Assembly (NCBI GenBank): GCA_020746105.1 | Contig: CM036617.1 | Coordinates: 172,946,412 to 173,010,411, forward strand | Length of the DNA: 64,000 nucleotides | Source: Trogon surrucura | Lineage: Eukaryota > Chordata > Aves > Trogoniformes > Trogonidae | Direction: 5' to 3' | Shown: positions 60,301 through 64,000 of the stretch, one piece after another | Position numbering within the stretch: position 1 is the first letter of the stretch | Layout: every line of letters starts with the position of its first letter | Translations under genes and position numbers: made by a program | The notes under the pieces: generated by a model | Databases searched by the model: none | What the model was told of the DNA's origin: nothing | What the model saw: the letters and a program-made list of their open reading frames with translations, nothing else

Positions 60301-63300
60301 TCTTAAGCTCTGTGAACTTGAGGTTATGTTCTCCATATACGTGGCTCTAGACATAATGACATCTGCAGTGGCACTGGCTTTATTCGAATTTGCTCCTTGT
60401 CTCTTGATGCAAGGAATTTTTCACTTACCTTAAAGAACACTGACAAAAAAGGTCATTTTTGCCAACTGCTCACTGCCTGTTGTCAGTAATCTCTCATGAC
60501 TAATGTCTGCAGTAAGTTACAAATGTATTAAATCTGGCCCCATAAAACAGAGATACAATATTAGAAACTATACTTGGGACACTGAAAAGTGTGTAAAAGA
60601 GGGATTGCCTTTATTGGAGTTAGGACTGATTGTATCTGTCAAAGAGCAGGAGGTCTTGTCTTTTGTGGGACCCCTCTATAGTGAGTAAAGAGAGGCACTT
60701 CCAGAGCAGTACAGGAAGACCAGCTGCCCACTTTTTGACAGTACACTTAAAGTTATATAAGGTGAAGTTAGTTAAGAGAACTCTTGTCTTTTGTGGAAAA
60801 AAACATGCTTGAGCTCAGAAAATTCGAGAGGTACACGCATCTATACAAGATCTGATTTTATCCCAGAAAGTTGTATGCTTCTACATATTTTGCAAGCTGG
60901 CTTTTGTTTTTTGCTAGAGCTGTGGAAACGGCAAGGTTTTTAATCATAGTTTGACTTGTTCATGCCATTCTGAAAACATAAACAGTTTGACACTCTTCAA
61001 TACCGGAAAATTCTGTTTGGTTTTAGTGATGATCATGTGTAACACACTGAAGCAGATGTTCAATGCCCTATACAAGCATCTGATTGGAAGAAACACTGTG
61101 CATGTCATTTACTGATGTAAAGCTTACTTTTCTGTCACAGTGTTGGTAGACTGTTTTATCTGTCCTTTGGGAAAACTCTGGTGGCAGTGGATGTCTGGGC
61201 CACATACTGAAGCACAAAGAGTAGATTTTATAGAGGTTCAGAAAAGAAGTTGCACAGCAAAGATTTGGTGATCATTTCTGTGGTAGCAGAAGTCTTCTGC
61301 AGAGACCCTTATATGCTGTCTGTGGAGTTATCATCCACACAGAAAGAAATAAAAGGAAGAGAGTTCAGGAGTGAGTATTCCTTAAAATTGTACGCCTTCA
61401 GTCAGCACACCACTTCTGATTCACCAGCACAGAAACTGCTGGACTAGAGCCTAGAGCTGTGTTCATGAATCTAGGGAGTTTCCTTTATGAAGTTTCAGGC
61501 AGCGTGGCTGTTTTAGGAGCATGCTAGGAGGCACAAGCAGGTTGCTGGTGCCTCAGGCCCTCCTCATGAGGTGCTGGCAGCTGGTGGCCTCCTGGAACCC
61601 CACTTGAACCTGTGAGGTCTGCAGCCTCTGCGATGTCATCCACCAGCATCTGCAGTAGGTCCTTCTCAATCCTGAAACACGGATGAAACAACATAACAGG
61701 AGGAAACTCAATGAGAGGTTCTTGTCTTGTTTATCTACACCCGCCCCTGCCAAATTTGCAGGTAGGACAGATGGTGTGACACAGGTGACAGACTCTGCTC
61801 TGCACTTCAGGTGGCACTGGTGTCAACTCGAACCAATCTCCAGTGGAGAGAAATAAAAAAAGACACCCTTGTTATTCACACTACTAGAGAACATGTCTCT
61901 GATTACCTGCTATTACTGTTTGTGAAAGAATGATAATTAGGCTGTAAAAGAGAAGCAAATAAAACAGAAGCCTCTGTGCTGAAGATGGTGTGTGGATATT
62001 ATCAGCCCGGTTATCAAAAAATCCCAGGTTAGAGTCAACAGAAACCATGCGATCAAAATCTGTACTTCTGAAAGTGTGATCTCAGAACAGTGAGCTCTAT
62101 TTCTAGGAATTAGCTAATAAAAAAACCTCATGTCATATTCTTTATGAAGTAAGACACAAGCATGGATACAAAGAGTGCTCTGACCATGCTCTGAGTAAGT
62201 TTATTCTGTCAAGTTTAAGCAACAGTACTGCACTGAACGTAAATGCGTAGATAACTCTAAGCTTATTAATATTGTCCAAAAAATCGTAACTGTACTACAT
62301 GAATATAATTTTACTCGAGTCCTGACTAATTATGCATTTTGAATGTTCTCAGTCTTGAGTAGTTTATCTCCTTTCTTGACTTCTATCATGTTCTCTCCCT
62401 ATACTTCTACCCAAGATTCCACTGCCTCCTCTAAACTCCTCTCGTTTGAAGAACGATTAGCCAACACAATTATCCCTACTTGGAATGAAAGACAAGAGTT
62501 GCCACCACTTTTGGTGAGGTGACAGAGCTGTTCAGCTCATCCACGCCAAACAACGTAATTGTCTCCCATTAGCTAATAGTAGTCTGTGGCAGAGAAAGGG
62601 CAAAGAATTATAAAGAAAGTTTAGAAAAGTATCCCTACAAGACAGACAAAGGCTCCCCTTCCTAATGAGACTGATGAGCAAAGCAGCTTTCAGAATAGTG
62701 TTGTACACACCAGGTTTGCACTACATAAGGAACCCCAGCACCTGTGGAATGCAATCCACCATTCAACCGTTCACTGAGCTTAAACCTTTGGGTTATGTAC
62801 CACAAGGTCAAAAGCATCCAGCCTACGTCAGTAGAACTCTGTAGATTTTATTCATCTGTTAGTTTCTTATTGTATAAGTCAATGAGTTCTGCAGGTTGCT
62901 AAACAGCTTTCAACCTGCTTGCCCTCACATGAAGCGCAAGATAATGTATCTGCTTAAAGGTTTTATTGTCAAGACATAAAACTTTTTCCAAATTATTGTA
63001 TTTTATTTTCCAGGTTGTAAAGTGTTCAAATAAGCAAATCTGACTTGATTTTACCTTATTCTATTGCTCCATGTCTAGTTTACTTTTATCGCTTCATAAG
63101 CGAACTCCATGGACATTTCACTCTTAGTTACGAGTGCATTTTTTATGAAAGTACTCTATAAAATTCTGTTTGCTGAGCAATAATATTGAACATGTTGACA
63201 TAAGCTACAATGCCCTAAATGGTCTGGGATCTGGTTTTTTTTTTTCTTTCCTTTATCTTTTAAGCCATTGAGTTCACCTGGAGAATTTCTGTTGTCAGTT

Positions 63301-64000
63301 CCAGCAACGGACGGGCAAATACTTGCCATGAAGAATGCTTGGCTGTAGAACTTGTTTCCCAGCTGGGCTGCTAGTCCTGCCAGCCTTTAGGGCACAGAGC
63401 AAAGTTTATCTATTTATCTGTGCTTACTAAGAAAATCCATGGGGCTTGTTATCTTAACAGACTTAGCAGGGAAATGAGTTAGGTCTGATGTTCTAGAGGG
63501 TTTTTGTGCTCTCAGATACTAATTAGATCCAGGATTCTCTTTTCTCTAGCAGTTGTTGGTAATATGTTGTGAATTATTTATTAGGCTTTTTGTGAATGTA
63601 AATCCACCCTGATGCCTGGGCAGTGGGCACATGTTTTATAGATATAAATGTTGATCAATAAATAAGTAGCTGTGAGTACTTCTCTGTAGAGGAGAGTCAG
63701 AAAATAATCAGAACAGGGGTAAAAAAATGTAAGGAATATTTTGACACTGAGAGCCTTTTTTGATTGGTGTCATAGCTTTTTCTTTATTTTTTTCTCCCCT
63801 CAATATCCTCTGACTTCTGCCGTGGTATTTCCTAATACACTATGTCACCGCTATAAGGGACAGATGCCATGGTGCCATTTGCAGAAGAATATAAAATGGA
63901 TTGCATTTTGCAAAGTGATATGGGCATATTAGTTACAAAGACACACCCAGAAGAAGTCATCTCCATTCAAGATGTTTTACCTTCAAAGTCCAGGTACAAT
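57368..64000. other. Unique AT-rich DNA, no gene assigned
   Basis: No transposon or host exon recognised. A very AT-rich patch lies near 57925-57960. A 137-codon plus-strand frame at 58796-59209 follows a T-rich tract ending in TTTTAGGAACG, which looks like a 3' splice site, with an ATG eight codons into the frame, but the translation matches nothing I know. TAATTATGCAT occurs at 62327-62337. An isolated AGAATCATAGAG at about 57550 resembles a CR1 tail but has no CR1 body beside it. Confidence 0.5.

Noticed and set aside
1-64000. Prokaryotic features such as operons, CRISPR arrays, ribosome binding sites or plasmid genes
   Set aside because: The window is vertebrate in composition and repeat content. 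None of these structures is present.

Overview
The window looks like nuclear DNA of a bird. It is about 60% A+T with no operon-like packing. No open frame can be matched to a host protein. The interspersed repeats are the avian set: five 5'-truncated CR1 LINE copies, four of them reaching a recognisable CR1 3' end and three of those with clear 8-bp ATTCTGTG or ATTCTATG units, plus an ERVL-type solo LTR with TGTCATG...CATGACA termini. I cannot name the species, chromosome or neighbouring host genes.

Layout. 1-14.7 kb: mostly unique AT-rich sequence with two CR1 fragments on the minus strand (1862-2396 and 10878-11140) and simple repeats. 14.7-16.6 kb: the main element, a 1.9-kb CR1 copy on the plus strand whose reverse transcriptase frame is open for more than 550 codons, with one frameshift near its 5' end. 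18.4-19.05 kb: a probable solo LTR on the minus strand, with a TATA box, a polyadenylation signal and imperfect 5-bp flanking repeats in the expected order. 19-39 kb: unique DNA holding a short CR1 3' end (27814-28048), a GC-richer patch (32.23-32.73 kb), an unusually long open frame of unknown meaning (34817-35437) and a long two-phase CCCT/CCTT microsatellite (38679-38823). 39.45-39.97 kb: an older CR1 copy on the minus strand. 40-53.9 kb: unique DNA. 53.9-54.9 kb: what I read as a badly decayed class I (gamma-like) endogenous retrovirus pol fragment, followed by a (TAAAA)n tract. 56.33-57.37 kb: the ERVL-type solo LTR. 57.4-64 kb: unique AT-rich DNA.

The window reads as intergenic or intronic DNA. 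Nothing forms a working multi-gene system. The coding remnants all belong to retroelements: reverse transcriptase of CR1 (non-LTR) and a retroviral pol relic. The two solo LTRs carry the only promoter and polyadenylation signals I can place with structural support. Most other open frames under about 140 codons are what chance would give in 64 kb, or lie inside repeats, and are not annotated. I found no tRNA, rRNA, CRISPR or prokaryotic features.
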